DNA of 64,000 bases from Chlorobiales bacterium Clorobi_01 (GTDB lineage Bacteria > Bacteroidota > Chlorobiia > Chlorobiales > Chlorobiaceae), in NCBI GenBank assembly GCA_001602925.1, contig LUZT01000004.1:169415-233414 (forward strand). The letters run 5' to 3'. Within the stretch, counting starts at the first letter, position 1; the number at the start of each line of letters is the position of its first letter. The notes under the pieces were generated by a model. The model was not told the origin of the DNA. It did no database searches and saw only the letters and a list, made by a program, of their open reading frames with translations. The position numbers were made by a program, and so were the translations under genes. Shown here piece by piece: positions 50,494-60,560 of this stretch.

Positions 50494-51798
50494 TCAAAGG
50501 CCGTTGCGTTTGAAAATAATATCCACGCTGTTCTTGAGCTTGCCCTGAATTGTCTCCGGGCTGAAGAGCCTGTTGATCTCTTCGGCGGTGATGTGTTCGA
50601 GGACTTCCGGATCATGAAGCACCAGCTCCTTGAGCTGAATCTTCTCTTCCCAGCTCTTCATGGCGTTGCGCTGCACGAGGCGGTAGGCATCCTCGCGGGT
50701 GAGTCCCTTGCCGGTGAGGGCGAGCAGCAGCGTCTGCGAGAGGGTCAGGCCGTAGGAGGTGTCGAAGTTCTGCTCCATGCGCTCCGGGTAGACCAGTAGT
50801 GTCTCGACCGAGTCGCGGAAGGTGCGCAGCATGTAAACCAGCGCGATGGTCGAGTCGGGCATGATGACGCGCTCGACTGACGAGTGCGAAATGTCGCGTT
50901 CGTGCCAGAGGGCGACGTTTTCCATGGCGGCGATCGAGTTTGAGCGCACCACGCGAGCAAGACCGGTCAGGCGTTCGAAGGTGATCGGGTTGCGCTTGTG
51001 CGGCATGGCGGAGCTGCCTTTCTGGCCCTTGCTGAAAAACTCCTCGGTTTCGCGAACCTCGGTGCGTTGCAGGTGGCGCAGTTCGGTCGAGAACTTCTCG
51101 ATGGACGATGCGACGATGGCGAGCGTCGTGGCGTACTCGGCGTGTCGGTCGCGCTGGAGAATCTGCGTCGAGATCGACGAGGGCTTCAGGCCGAGCTTTT
51201 GGCAGACGGCGGCCTCGATGTCCGGTGACAGGTGCTGGTAGGTGCCGACCGCGCCGGAAATCTTGCCCACCGAGATGGTTTCGAGCGCACGCGTCATACG
51301 GTCGAGATTGCGCTTCATCTCCTCGTGCCAGAGCAGGAGCTTCAGGCCAAAGGTGGTCGGCTCGGCGTGAATGCCATGTGTGCGGCCCATCTGGAGGGTG
51401 TATTTGTGTTCGACGGCCTTTTTGCCGAGCACCTCGATCAGCGACTCGATGTCAGCCACGATGATCTTGCCCGCATCGCGCATCTGCATCGCCAGGCAGG
51501 TATCGACCACGTCCGAAGAGGTGAGACCCTCGTGGATGTAACGTGATTCGGGGCCGACATAACCGGCGACATTGGTCAGGAAGGCGATGACGTCGTGCTT
51601 GGTCTCGTTTTCGATGACAAGAATCTCATCGACGTTGAACCTGGCTTTCTCTTTAATGGTCGCAAGGGCGTCCGCCGGAACGATGCCGGCTTCCATGCGT
51701 GCCTCGACGGCAGCGATTTCGAGTTGCAGCCAGCGTTCGAATTTGGCTTCATCGCTCCAGATTGCCGAGATGTCTTTCGGCGAGTAACGTGGTATCAC
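50494..51798 (-). CDS. purB: Adenylosuccinate lyase PurB
   Basis: 434 residues: [15 protein letters not shown] (138-152) and the fumarase-superfamily loop [13 protein letters not shown]. It splits SAICAR and adenylosuccinate, releasing fumarate, in purine synthesis. Stands alone, facing pgi. Confidence 0.96.
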   Translation of the reverse strand: MIPRYSPKDISAIWSDEAKFERWLQLEIAAVEARMEAGIVPADALATIKEKARFNVDEILVIENETKHDVIAFLTNVAGYVGPESRYIHEGLTSSDVVDTCLAMQMRDAGKIIVADIESLIEVLGKKAVEHKYTLQMGRTHGIHAEPTTFGLKLLLWHEEMKRNLDRMTRALETISVGKISGAVGTYQHLSPDIEAAVCQKLGLKPSSISTQILQRDRHAEYATTLAIVASSIEKFSTELRHLQRTEVRETEEFFSKGQKGSSAMPHKRNPITFERLTGLARVVRSNSIAAMENVALWHERDISHSSVERVIMPDSTIALVYMLRTFRDSVETLLVYPERMEQNFDTSYGLTLSQTLLLALTGKGLTREDAYRLVQRNAMKSWEEKIQLKELVLHDPEVLEHITAEEINRLFSPETIQGKLKNSVDIIFKRNGL

Positions 51799-51901
51799 TG
51801 TGGTTCGGTTTTGGTTTTAAGCTTCCGGTAGTAATTAATATAGTTCTTGGCCTTTCAAAGGCATGGAGAAGATGGCCTACAGGAGAAGAGTGAAAAAGCT
51901 T

Positions 51902-53398
51902 TCATGCTTCCCCCTTCTCCTGCATTTCGCGGTACACTTGCTGAACGTAATCAAGCGCAGCCTGGCGGTCGTAGGGAATATCGCCGTCGATGATGGCATT
52001 CTCCATGCGCGATTTGATGATGCCGACCGTCCGCCCCTGCGGGAGGTTGAGCAGCTCCATGATGTCGGTGCCGCTGACCGGCGGACGCCATTTGGCGAGC
52101 AGATCCTTTTCGCCAACCTCGGCGATTTTCTCCTCGACGTTGCTGAAGTTCTTCATGATGCGCTGCACCTTGCGCGGGTTCTTGCTGGTAACGTCCGCGC
52201 GGCAGAGTGTCATCAAATCGTCGAGATCTGGTCCGGCGTCGAACATCAACCGGCGCACCGCCGAGTCGGTGATCTCCTCCTTCGAGAGCGGAATCGGGCG
52301 ATGGTGCAGGCGCACCATCTTCTGCACGTACTCCATTGGCTCCAGCGGCCACTTCATCGCGCGGAAGATGCGCGCCACGAGCTTGACGCCCACTGCCTCG
52401 TGGCCGTGGAAGGTCCAGCCCGCGCCAGGATGAAAGCGCTTTGTGACTGGTTTGGCGATGTCGTGGAAGAGGGCGCTGACCCGCAGCCAGAGCTTGTCGG
52501 AGTGCTCCGCGAGGTTGTCCACCACCTGAAACGTGTGGAACAGCGTGTCTTTGTGCCCGAGGCCGTCCACCTGCTCGATGCCTGCCATGACGGCCAGCTC
52601 GGGGATGATCTCCTTCAACAGGCCGGTCGAGTAAAGAATTTTCAAGCCTATCGAGGGTTTTCGCGCCTCCATGATCTTGAGAAACTCGTGGCTGACGCGT
52701 TCGCGCGAGACGATCTGGATCCGGCTGCTCATGGCGTTCATCGCTTCAAGGGTCGCCTCGTCAAGCTGGAAGTCGAGCTGGCAGGCGAAGCGGGCGGCGC
52801 GCATCATGCGGAGCGGGTCGTCGGAGAACGTTTGTTCCGGATCGAGCGGCGTCTTGAGCAGTTTTTCGCGGATGTGTCGCTGCCCGTCGAACAGATCGAC
52901 CACTTTGCCACGCTCTTTGCGGTTCAGTCGCAAGGCGAGGGCGTTTATCGTGAAGTCCCGGCGTGACAGGTCGTCCTCCAGCGTGCCGATGCTGGTGATC
53001 GGCTTGCGCGATTCGGGGTTGTAGCTCTCCTTGCGCGCGCCGACGATTTCAAGTTTGAACGTTCCGGCCTTCGGGTCATCCAGTTCGAGCTGCGCGGTGC
53101 GGAATCGCTCGAAGAGCACGAAGTTCCGCCCCCCGAGCTTTTCGGCAAGGGCGTGGGCGAAGGGCACCGGCTCGCCGATGACCATAATATCGATATCGGT
53201 GCAGGGACGCTGCATGACGAGGTCGCGGACGTAGCCGCCCACGATATAGCAGGGGAGTCCCGTCTCGTCGGCGAGGTCTCCGATTCTGTACATGATTTCA
53301 GGAATGGCTTCGTGTGCTCTTGTCAGCATTCGGTCGTCGGTATCGTATTCGTCTGGTCGGGATTCAGTCAAGGTCTGCCGTATTTTTCCGGATTTCAT
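51902..53398 (-). CDS. tRNA nucleotidyltransferase/poly(A) polymerase family protein with HD domain
   Basis: 498 residues from 53398, or 475 from ATG 53329. Class II nucleotidyltransferase head: YIVGGYVRDLVMQRPCTDIDIMVIG, EDDLSRRDFTINALAL and DPLRMMRAARFA. An HD phosphohydrolase domain follows (HTFQVVDNL...VSALFHDIAKP...HGHEAVG). It likely adds or repairs the CCA end of tRNAs; poly(A) addition is the alternative. The longer start overlaps the oxidoreductase gene by 35 bases on the same strand; the shorter one leaves a 34-base gap. Confidence 0.9.
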   Translation of the reverse strand: MKSGKIRQTLTESRPDEYDTDDRMLTRAHEAIPEIMYRIGDLADETGLPCYIVGGYVRDLVMQRPCTDIDIMVIGEPVPFAHALAEKLGGRNFVLFERFRTAQLELDDPKAGTFKLEIVGARKESYNPESRKPITSIGTLEDDLSRRDFTINALALRLNRKERGKVVDLFDGQRHIREKLLKTPLDPEQTFSDDPLRMMRAARFACQLDFQLDEATLEAMNAMSSRIQIVSRERVSHEFLKIMEARKPSIGLKILYSTGLLKEIIPELAVMAGIEQVDGLGHKDTLFHTFQVVDNLAEHSDKLWLRVSALFHDIAKPVTKRFHPGAGWTFHGHEAVGVKLVARIFRAMKWPLEPMEYVQKMVRLHHRPIPLSKEEITDSAVRRLMFDAGPDLDDLMTLCRADVTSKNPRKVQRIMKNFSNVEEKIAEVGEKDLLAKWRPPVSGTDIMELLNLPQGRTVGIIKSRMENAIIDGDIPYDRQAALDYVQQVYREMQEKGEA

Positions 53399-54398
53399 CG
53401 GTGATTTTTCCGGCCACCATCAGCGCGCGGCGTCCCTCTTCGGAGGTGACTTTTGCCGGTTTGCCAGTGCGGATGGCGTCGATGAACTGTTCGAGCTCTT
53501 CCTTGAGCGCGTTGATTTTCGGTACGTCGGGACTGACGTAGTCGAGCGCCATATCCTTGAGCGACTCCTGAATTTCGCCAAACTGTTCGAGAATTTTTTT
53601 CGTCGCGAAATTCTTGATCGGGTTTTTCGATGAGAGCTGATCGGGCGGCACCAGCCGGAACACCTCCGACTTGCCGCTGGTAAAGTCGAGCGAGGCGTAG
53701 CATTTCGGCTTGCGGGTGAAGAAGCGCATTTTGCGCAGCTTGCTACGGCTGAGGCGGCTCGCCGTCACGTTGGCGATGGCCCCGTTCTCGAACTCGATCC
53801 GCGCCGTGGCCATGTCCAGCTCGTTCGAGAAGACCTTCACCCCGGAAGCCACGATGCTGCGGATGTCGGACTTGATGAGCGAAAGTACGAGGTCGATGTC
53901 GTGAATCATCAGATCGAGTACCACCGATACGTCGGTCACGCGGCGCGAAAAGCCGCTCAGGCGCTCGGCCTGGATGTACATCGGCTCGCCGATATACGGC
54001 TCGACCGCCAGCAGTGCCGGGTTGAAGCGCTCGATGTGACCCACCTGGATGGTCAGCCCCTTCTTCTGCTCGATGCGGATCAGTTCGTCGGCTTCTTCCA
54101 GCGTCGCCGTGATCGGTTTCTCGATGAAGAGGTGCAGCCCCGCTTCGAGAAGCTGCCTTGCGATGGCGTAGTGTGAGCTGGTCGTTGTCGCGATGACCGC
54201 GGCGTCGCACGAAGCGGCCAGTTCCTCCAGTGTCGAGAAACATGCGACACCGTATTTTTTGCCGATCTCCTGCAACCGCTCGGGGTTCAGGTCGAACACG
54301 CCGGAAAATTCAACATCCGGGGCTTCGGCTGCAATCTGCTTCAACAGGTTGGTATGGAACTCGCCGAGCTTGCCGACGCCAGCAACGCCTATGCGCAT
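53364..54398 (-). CDS. Gfo/Idh/MocA-family NAD(P)-dependent oxidoreductase
   Basis: 344 residues: Rossmann start IGVAGVGKLGEFHTNLL, EKPITATLEEAD and the C-terminal domain with VLDLMIHDIDLVLSL. The family oxidises sugars or sugar nucleotides (for example inositol, UDP-GlcNAc). Its neighbours do not reveal the substrate. Confidence 0.88.
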   Translation of the reverse strand: MRIGVAGVGKLGEFHTNLLKQIAAEAPDVEFSGVFDLNPERLQEIGKKYGVACFSTLEELAASCDAAVIATTTSSHYAIARQLLEAGLHLFIEKPITATLEEADELIRIEQKKGLTIQVGHIERFNPALLAVEPYIGEPMYIQAERLSGFSRRVTDVSVVLDLMIHDIDLVLSLIKSDIRSIVASGVKVFSNELDMATARIEFENGAIANVTASRLSRSKLRKMRFFTRKPKCYASLDFTSGKSEVFRLVPPDQLSSKNPIKNFATKKILEQFGEIQESLKDMALDYVSPDVPKINALKEELEQFIDAIRTGKPAKVTSEEGRRALMVAGKITDEIRKNTADLD

Positions 54399-54425
54399 GG
54401 GGTTCTCCTTTTCAATTCAGGGAGT

Positions 54426-55703
54426 TTATTCAGCTATTTCCGTAGTCGGCTCGAAAGCCTCGATTTCATACTTGAACAGGGTCATCGAAATGAGCGTGCC
54501 GACCACGGTCAGCGCACCGGCCACGTAGTACGGCATGCGGTGGTCATATCCGTACAGAATGCTGCCGCTGAACGGGCCGAGGATTCGGGCCAGTGCGTTG
54601 ACCGACTGCGCGAACCCCATGATCTGCCCCTGCTTCTGCTTGTAGCTGTAAAGCGAGATCATTGAAATGTTGAGCGGATTGACCAGGCTGGTGCCGATGG
54701 CGAAGAAGAGCAGGATGGCGAGGCCGACCGTGAAGAGCGAGGTGACCGGGATGAACGGAATGAAAAACACGCCAATGAACGAGGTGATGTGACCCAAAAC
54801 CATCAGCTTGTGCTCTCCATATTTGCGGGTCATCTTTGGCAGCATCACCCCTTGCACGATAACGGTAAAGAAGCCTACGTAGGCGAACAGATAGCCGACC
54901 TGCTGCTCGGTGGCATGATAGACATCGCTCCAGAGAAGAATGGCCGAGACCTGCATGTTCACGATGGCCAGCGTATAGATGAAGTTGATGATCATCAACA
55001 GCGCCACCGGCCGGGAGCTGAAGGCGGCGGAGATCTTTTCCATGTAGGCGCTGCTCTTGCGGGCGAGGGAAGCCAACAGCGAGTTGTTGGCATGAACCAC
55101 CGATTCCGGGTTTTTTCTGAAAAGCGACAGGAATCCCTCGGCGTGAGGATTGGTTTCGTTCAGCAGGAAGAGCGCCAGGGTGAAGTTGATGAAGTTGAGT
55201 CCGGCGGCGAACAGACCGACCATCGAGATGCCGAAATTGGTCATCAGCACGCCGCCGACGAGCGGGCCGATGATGAAGCCGATGCCGAAGGCCGCGCCGA
55301 GCATGCCCATTGCGCCGGAACGGCTTTTCGAGTCGGTGACGTCGGTGATGGCCGCCTGCGCCGCCGCGATGTTGGCCGAGCCGATACCGGAGAGCGAACG
55401 GGCCAGAATCAGCAGCGGAATAGTGACCGCCTGAGAGAAAAAGACATACGAAACCGACGCCAGAAAGATGCTTGACAGCATCACCGGACGCCGTCCGATC
55501 TTGTCGCTCAGCTTGCCCCAGATCGGCGAAAAGATGAACTGCATCGTCGAGTAAATCGCCGCGATCAGGCCGATCATGAAGGGCGACGCGCCAAGCTCCT
55601 TGGCGTAGGTCGGCAGCAGTGGCAACACGATACCGAAGCCGATCAGATCGAGCAGAACTGTCAGAAACAGAATGGCCAGCGGAGATTTCTTCATGAAAGG
55701 CAA
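54426..55703 (-). CDS. Major facilitator superfamily transporter (TetA-like drug/H+ antiporter group)
   Basis: 425 residues, 12 membrane segments. Motif A is [32 protein letters not shown] opens the protein as in the TetA-like group. Probable H+-driven efflux; substrate unknown. Cotranscribed with the oxidoreductase is possible (27-base gap). Confidence 0.9.
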   Translation of the reverse strand: MPFMKKSPLAILFLTVLLDLIGFGIVLPLLPTYAKELGASPFMIGLIAAIYSTMQFIFSPIWGKLSDKIGRRPVMLSSIFLASVSYVFFSQAVTIPLLILARSLSGIGSANIAAAQAAITDVTDSKSRSGAMGMLGAAFGIGFIIGPLVGGVLMTNFGISMVGLFAAGLNFINFTLALFLLNETNPHAEGFLSLFRKNPESVVHANNSLLASLARKSSAYMEKISAAFSSRPVALLMIINFIYTLAIVNMQVSAILLWSDVYHATEQQVGYLFAYVGFFTVIVQGVMLPKMTRKYGEHKLMVLGHITSFIGVFFIPFIPVTSLFTVGLAILLFFAIGTSLVNPLNISMISLYSYKQKQGQIMGFAQSVNALARILGPFSGSILYGYDHRMPYYVAGALTVVGTLISMTLFKYEIEAFEPTTEIAE

Positions 55704-56066
55704 GCCGTTAGGTGAAGCTGAAAAAGCCCAAAATACAAAAAACGCCTGCCATGTTGAAACGCGGCGTCAAGATTGTGGGCGCTCCGGAAGTCGTGCGAAG
55801 TTTTCGCTTTGTGCCGGGTTCGATGTTTGGTGTAACGCTCAGTATCCCAGCATCCGGCGAGAGTGGCGTTGTGATTTTATTGTTTGTTATTCCTATAAAA
55901 TTTCGCAAGACTATGCGGGACTGAACGTCAAAACTGAGGGTCGATACTGCGCGCAGCAAGACCGGGGACGAGCTGCTGACCGATTGTCGCCCCGGCCCGG
56001 TGTCGCCTTTCGATATCGATACTTTCAAATAAAACAAACCATAACTGATAACGCAGGAGAGTGCGG
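55704..56066. other. Intergenic region between the MFS and htpX genes
   Basis: About 360 bases between divergent genes. Short frames on both strands have no family features. A strong ribosome binding site for htpX is at 56055-56060. No clear repeat or terminator seen. Confidence 0.5.
56055..56060 (+). promoter_or_regulatory. Ribosome binding site fixing the htpX start
   Basis: AGGAGA at 56055-56060 lies six bases before ATG 56067. It abuts the in-frame GTG 56061, which is therefore not the start. Confidence 0.7.
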
Positions 56067-56939
56067 ATGAAACGAATAGTTCTGTTTTTGGTAACCAACA
56101 TTGCGGTATTGCTGGTGCTGTCGGTCAGTGCGCGTCTGCTGGGCGTCGACAGATTCCTGACCAGTAACGGGCTGAACATGGGCATGTTGCTGGCGTTTGC
56201 AGCCCTGATCGGCTTTGGCGGCTCTTTCATGTCGTTGCTGATGTCCAAAACGATAGCCAAATGGAGCACCGGCGCGCGGGTTATCGCACAACCGGCCAAC
56301 CAGGACGAAGCATGGCTCGTGAACACGGTGAAGCGGCTTTCCTCAAAAGCCGGGTTGCCGACGCCTGAGGTGGCTATCTATGATGGTGCGCCCAACGCCT
56401 TCGCCACGGGAGCCAGCAAGTCGAGGTCGCTGGTCGCCGTTTCTACCGGACTTTTGCAAGGCATGAACAAGCAGCAGGTCGAGGCCGTGCTCGCTCACGA
56501 GGTGGCCCACATCCAGAACGGCGACATGGTGACCCTGACCCTGATTCAGGGCGTGCTCAACACCTTCGTGATCTTCCTCTCCCGCGTCGCCGGCTATGCG
56601 ATAGACAGTTTTCTGCGCAGGGACGACGATGAAGGCGGGGTTGGCATCGGCTATATGATTGGCAGTATCGTTTGCGAGATACTGTTCGGCATTCTTGCTT
56701 CCATCGTCGTGATGTACTTCTCGCGCAAACGCGAGTTCCGTGCGGATGCCGGGGCGGCTTCGCTGATGGGCGATCGCCGGCCGATGATCGAAGCTCTCCG
56801 GGCGCTGGGCGGCCTCGAGGCGGGCCAGTTGCCGAAACAGATGGCGGCCAGCGGCATCGCCGGCGGTGGCATGATGGCGCTCTTCAGCAGCCACCCGCCG
56901 CTCGAATCCAGAATCGCCGCGCTCGAAGCCGCTCGCTGA
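56067..56939 (+). CDS. htpX: Membrane zinc metalloprotease HtpX
   Basis: 290 residues: two N-terminal membrane segments, HEVAH in [13 protein letters not shown], a third zinc ligand in [13 protein letters not shown] and two more membrane segments between them. [13 protein letters not shown] ends the protein as in the family. HtpX degrades damaged inner-membrane proteins with FtsH. Confidence 0.95.
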   Translation: MKRIVLFLVTNIAVLLVLSVSARLLGVDRFLTSNGLNMGMLLAFAALIGFGGSFMSLLMSKTIAKWSTGARVIAQPANQDEAWLVNTVKRLSSKAGLPTPEVAIYDGAPNAFATGASKSRSLVAVSTGLLQGMNKQQVEAVLAHEVAHIQNGDMVTLTLIQGVLNTFVIFLSRVAGYAIDSFLRRDDDEGGVGIGYMIGSIVCEILFGILASIVVMYFSRKREFRADAGAASLMGDRRPMIEALRALGGLEAGQLPKQMAASGIAGGGMMALFSSHPPLESRIAALEAAR

Positions 56940-56971
56940 AGTGGTTGAGCGTCGATGATCGATACCGCAGG

Positions 56972-57002
56972 GGCGTTCCGTAGTTTCGGAACGCCTTTTT
57001 TT
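56972..57002 (+). terminator. Rho-independent terminator of htpX
   Basis: GGCGTTCCG (56972-56980) and CGGAACGCC (56987-56995) form a 9-bp stem followed by seven T. Confidence 0.92.
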
Positions 57003-57094
57003 GTGGTTCTCACTCGCGATTGCGATTACGTTGCGCTTCGGCTGCGCAGCGGTTATTTTGCTGATCACTGATATTTCGATTCAACACCACGTTT

Positions 57095-57964
57095 ATGAAA
57101 CGCTTCAAGCCCCTCATCGCATTTTCAGCTTTTTCGATTGTTTTGCTGACGATGCCCCTCGGTCACGCAGCCGTCATCGTTCTGCAAAGCGCGCTTGGCA
57201 GGGAGCACGTCGCCCTGGCCGGAGTGCTGCTCGGTATTGCCGGCAGCGGCTTGCTGATCGCGGGACTGTTTACATCGAAAGAGCTGATTGCAACCATGCT
57301 CGGCATGTTCGGCGCTCTTTTCGTCTGGTCGGGGTGGATCGAGATCGGCTTCGAGTACTACGCCCGCCGTCTTGGCATCGGGCCGGTGATGGCAAACGGC
57401 GAAGTGGTAACCCGGGCTGAATATCTGCTCATGCCCTCCTCGGTCGGATTTTTCGCGATCATCATGCTCTACTACCTGTTCGGTGTTCGTTCGGGGTGCA
57501 GGTTTTTCCTGTGGTTTCAGCGCCTGTTGCGTTTCGATTCACGGCTCGGCCAGGCCCGCTCGTCCCGGAGCGTGGCGATGATCACCTTCATGGAGTTCAA
57601 CGTGCTGTTGTGGGGCTTCTATCTGCTGCTCCTGTTTGCCTATGACGAAAACTTCGCCGGAGACCGGCATCCTGTAACCTATTTTATCGCTTTCGGTTCG
57701 CTGTTATGGTCGGTGTTGCTTTTCGTCAAACTCCTGAAAATCAGCAATCTTGCATACGCCATCCGCTATGCGATACCGACGGTGCTCATCTTCTGGAACT
57801 TCGTCGAAATCCTTGGCAGATGGAATGTTTTTACCGAAATCTGGCTCCAACCGTCGAAGTATGTCATCGAAATCGCCTTGATGATTTTGGTGCTGTTGAT
57901 TCTGATGCTTTTGGCTCTGTTCGGCGCGAAAGGAGCACGGAGGGTCAGCCAGCAAGAAGCGTGA
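57095..57964 (+). CDS. Polytopic membrane protein of unknown function
   Basis: 289 residues with about seven hydrophobic segments (VALAGVLLGIAGSGLLIAGLF, VGFFAIIMLYYLFGV, YVIEIALMILVLLILMLLAL). The first segment may be a signal anchor. Aromatic-rich loops and an arginine-rich cytoplasmic loop (QRLLRFDSRLGQARSSRS) are the only other features. No recognised family. Confidence 0.75.
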   Translation: MKRFKPLIAFSAFSIVLLTMPLGHAAVIVLQSALGREHVALAGVLLGIAGSGLLIAGLFTSKELIATMLGMFGALFVWSGWIEIGFEYYARRLGIGPVMANGEVVTRAEYLLMPSSVGFFAIIMLYYLFGVRSGCRFFLWFQRLLRFDSRLGQARSSRSVAMITFMEFNVLLWGFYLLLLFAYDENFAGDRHPVTYFIAFGSLLWSVLLFVKLLKISNLAYAIRYAIPTVLIFWNFVEILGRWNVFTEIWLQPSKYVIEIALMILVLLILMLLALFGAKGARRVSQQEA

Positions 57965-58002
57965 TTGTTTCTGTTATCTGCCCTGGAAATCTGGAGAAGC
58001 AA

Positions 58003-58587
58003 ATGTTCCACCAGCCACATCATATAGACTTTTTACTGCCGGAATGGCTGGAGAGCTATTCCAACACATACAAGCCATCGGCGTCGCTTGAAGAGAGAAT
58101 GAGGTTCGTTATCGGGGCGGCGCGGAAAAATGTCGAGGAGGGGAGTGGCGGGCCGTTTGCGGCGGCGGTGTTTGAGAGCGGGACGGGAAGACTTGTTTCG
58201 CTTGGGGTCAATCTGGTTCTCACTCAGAAGTCATCAATCCTGCACGCCGAAATGGTCGCTATCGCGCTGGCGCAAAAGCAGTTAGATGCTTATGACCTTG
58301 GCAGCCCCGGCATGTCTGCGCATGAGCTGGTGACGAGCACCGAGCCATGTGCAATGTGTTTTGGAGCAATACCCTGGTCGGGCATCCGGCATCTCGTGAC
58401 CGGAGCATTCTCCGAGGATGCGCGGGCGATCGGATTCGACGAAGGGCCAAAACCGGAGAACTGGATAGAGGAATTCGAAGCCCGAGGCATTCGCGTTACC
58501 ACCGGTGTGGAGCGGGATGCGGCCCGTGACGTTTTGCAGCTTTATGCCCGGACGGGCGGTCATATCTATAACTCACGGAAAGGATAA
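58003..58587 (+). CDS. CMP/dCMP-type nucleoside deaminase (guanine deaminase-like)
   Basis: 194 residues from ATG 58003, preceded by GGAG. Zinc and catalytic residues: HAEMVAI (His and Glu) and TEPCAMCFGAIPWSG (PCxxC). The family deaminates guanine, cytosine or tRNA adenosine; the length and PWSGI favour the guanine deaminase-like group. An upstream in-frame extension overlaps the membrane protein gene and is not used. Confidence 0.87.
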   Translation: MFHQPHHIDFLLPEWLESYSNTYKPSASLEERMRFVIGAARKNVEEGSGGPFAAAVFESGTGRLVSLGVNLVLTQKSSILHAEMVAIALAQKQLDAYDLGSPGMSAHELVTSTEPCAMCFGAIPWSGIRHLVTGAFSEDARAIGFDEGPKPENWIEEFEARGIRVTTGVERDAARDVLQLYARTGGHIYNSRKG

Positions 58588-58601
58588 TGCTCGTGCCAGG
58601 C

Positions 58602-58637
58602 AGGCGCAGTGTCCGCCGGGAATCGAACCCCGCGCCT
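58602..58637 (-). other. tRNA T-arm-like sequence in a short intergenic gap
   Basis: On the minus strand bases 58616-58632 read CGGGG-TTCGATT-CCCGG: the invariant T-loop with a stem that pairs at four of five positions. It is flanked by AGGCGC/GCGCCT. No acceptor, D-arm or anticodon arm is found, so it is not a functional tRNA. Confidence 0.4.
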
Positions 58638-58775
58638 CCTTTTTTAGCCGGGCGCGTTTGAAAATCAGGCGTACTCTTTGTACTTATAACTGTAATCCGC
58701 GCAGCCACTCTTACTCGTTCGCTGTTCATGCGGAGAGGGGCATACATTCCTTAATCACAAGATGCTGATGCAATT

Positions 58776-60560
58776 ATGGGAATGCGAACCGAAGAAGAGC
58801 GGGATCAGTGTATCGATATGCTCATCGCCCGGGTGCAGGAGCTTGAAGGTGAAGTCCTGCGTTTAAAAAAGCAGCCGGATGCGGGCTCACCCGCGGTTTC
58901 AGAGCCGAAAGACGCGCCTACCAAAACGACAGGAGCGACGTCGATTTCCCAATCTCAACGCCCGAAAAGCATCAGACCATCTTCATCGGTCAACCTCGAA
59001 AATGTCATCGGCACCCGCTGGATCGGCACGATTGGTATTGTCGCCGTCATCCTCGGCGTGGCCTTTTTCCTCAAGTACTCGTTCGACAATAACCTGATTG
59101 GCGAAGCCGGGCGGGTGATGCTTGGCATCGTTGGCGGTATCGCGTTTCTCGTCACTGGCGAATACCTGCAAAGGCAGAAAAACCTCGGGCGGTATGCGCA
59201 GATTCTCAGCGGCGGGGGGCTGGCAGTGCTGTATCTGTCGTTCTATGCAGCCTTTGCGCTGTTTCATCTGATTCCTGCGCTTCTGGCGGCAACCGGCATG
59301 GTTGCAGTCACAACAGCCGGCATGACGCTCTCGCATCGTTATTCGGCATATGCGCTGGCGCTGGTCGCGCTCGCGGGCGGCATTCTGACTCCCGTCGTGC
59401 TGTCAACCGGTGAGAACCAGCCGCTGCTTTTGTTCAGCTACATAATGCTGCTTGACGCAGGCACCATTATTCTGCTGCGTTTCCGGCAGTGGCCGTCACT
59501 CGCCGCCGTTTCGCTGTTCGGCACCGCGCTGCTTTATGCCCTCTGGCACCAGTCGTTTTACACCGTCGATCAGAAAGCAATGGCTTTTGTTGCCGTCATG
59601 GTGTTTTTTGTGGCATACAACCTTTACATCCAGCTTTTCCGTATTCGTAATGATTCTGAATCGACAGCCGATCATCTGGTCATTTTTGGCTCCGGGCTGT
59701 TGTTCTTCATGGCGGTTTTTGCCCAGCAGGAATTTGCCTATACCTGGCCCCTGAGGTTTTTTGCCCTGATGCTTGCCGGTATCGAGATCGGTCTGGCCAT
59801 ATTTGCCAGTCACCGTTCAGGCGGGACGCGCATGATTGTCGTGTCATACACGGCATTGTCCGTCGTGATGACTGTTATCGCAACGTTCATCTCCCTGGAA
59901 CAGCGCTGGGTTCTGGCGGCGCTCTCGACTGAAATGGCTATCCTCGGCTGGTGGGCGTTCAGGCTCAATCTGCCAGCCTTTCGCTGGGGTGCATATCTGC
60001 TTGCCCTTTTTGTGCTGTTGCGGTTTTCATATGAAGCCGCATTCCACGCCGGCCCTTTTGAACAGTTCACTCCTGTTTTCAACAAGCGTTTCCCGGGTTG
60101 CGCAACAGCGATAGCCGCTTTTTATGTGCTGCTTTATGCCGGTTCACGGAACAGGAATATCCTCAGCGTCAACGAAAAAAGCGTCAATGCGATCATCTTT
60201 TTCATCACCCAGGCGTTATCGCTGCTTTTGCTTTCCCTTGAGGCTCATGATTTCTTCTATCTCGCGGTTACCGGCACTGATTCTCCGGTTTATGCCTACC
60301 AGATGTCTCTTTCCCTATTATGGACACTCTATGCTTCATTCCTGACCGGAATCGGTATCGCCAAGCGGATTCGCCGGGCACGTATTTTTGGTATCCTGAT
60401 TCTCGGGGTTGCGGTGCTGAAGGTGTTTCTGATGGATCTGTCGTTTCTCGAACCTGTGTATCGCATTATCTCCTTTATCATTCTGGGGGTGTTGCTTCTG
60501 GCTGTCTCTTATGGCTACAACCGCTTCCGGCATATCATTTTCGGAGAGGATCAATCATGA
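58776..60560 (+). CDS. DUF2339 polytopic membrane protein
   Basis: 594 residues. An N-terminal coiled-coil (DQCIDMLIARVQELEGEVLR), a Ser/Pro/Lys-rich linker, then the DUF2339 hallmark NVIGTRWIGTIGIVAVILGVAFFLKY and about 15 more membrane segments. Function unknown. Stop overlaps the next gene as ATGA, and DUF2339 and DUF3999 genes are paired in many bacteria, suggesting a complex. Confidence 0.88.
   Translation: MGMRTEEERDQCIDMLIARVQELEGEVLRLKKQPDAGSPAVSEPKDAPTKTTGATSISQSQRPKSIRPSSSVNLENVIGTRWIGTIGIVAVILGVAFFLKYSFDNNLIGEAGRVMLGIVGGIAFLVTGEYLQRQKNLGRYAQILSGGGLAVLYLSFYAAFALFHLIPALLAATGMVAVTTAGMTLSHRYSAYALALVALAGGILTPVVLSTGENQPLLLFSYIMLLDAGTIILLRFRQWPSLAAVSLFGTALLYALWHQSFYTVDQKAMAFVAVMVFFVAYNLYIQLFRIRNDSESTADHLVIFGSGLLFFMAVFAQQEFAYTWPLRFFALMLAGIEIGLAIFASHRSGGTRMIVVSYTALSVVMTVIATFISLEQRWVLAALSTEMAILGWWAFRLNLPAFRWGAYLLALFVLLRFSYEAAFHAGPFEQFTPVFNKRFPGCATAIAAFYVLLYAGSRNRNILSVNEKSVNAIIFFITQALSLLLLSLEAHDFFYLAVTGTDSPVYAYQMSLSLLWTLYASFLTGIGIAKRIRRARIFGILILGVAVLKVFLMDLSFLEPVYRIISFIILGVLLLAVSYGYNRFRHIIFGEDQS

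Noticed and set aside
51863..52966. 367-codon plus-strand frame opposite the nucleotidyltransferase gene
   Set aside because: No motifs; the minus strand carries the complete polymerase and HD signatures.
55672..56070. 132-codon frame before htpX
   Set aside because: Starts inside the MFS gene on the opposite strand and has no family features.
58602..58637. Functional tRNA at the T-arm-like sequence
   Set aside because: No acceptor, D-arm or anticodon arm could be found around it.
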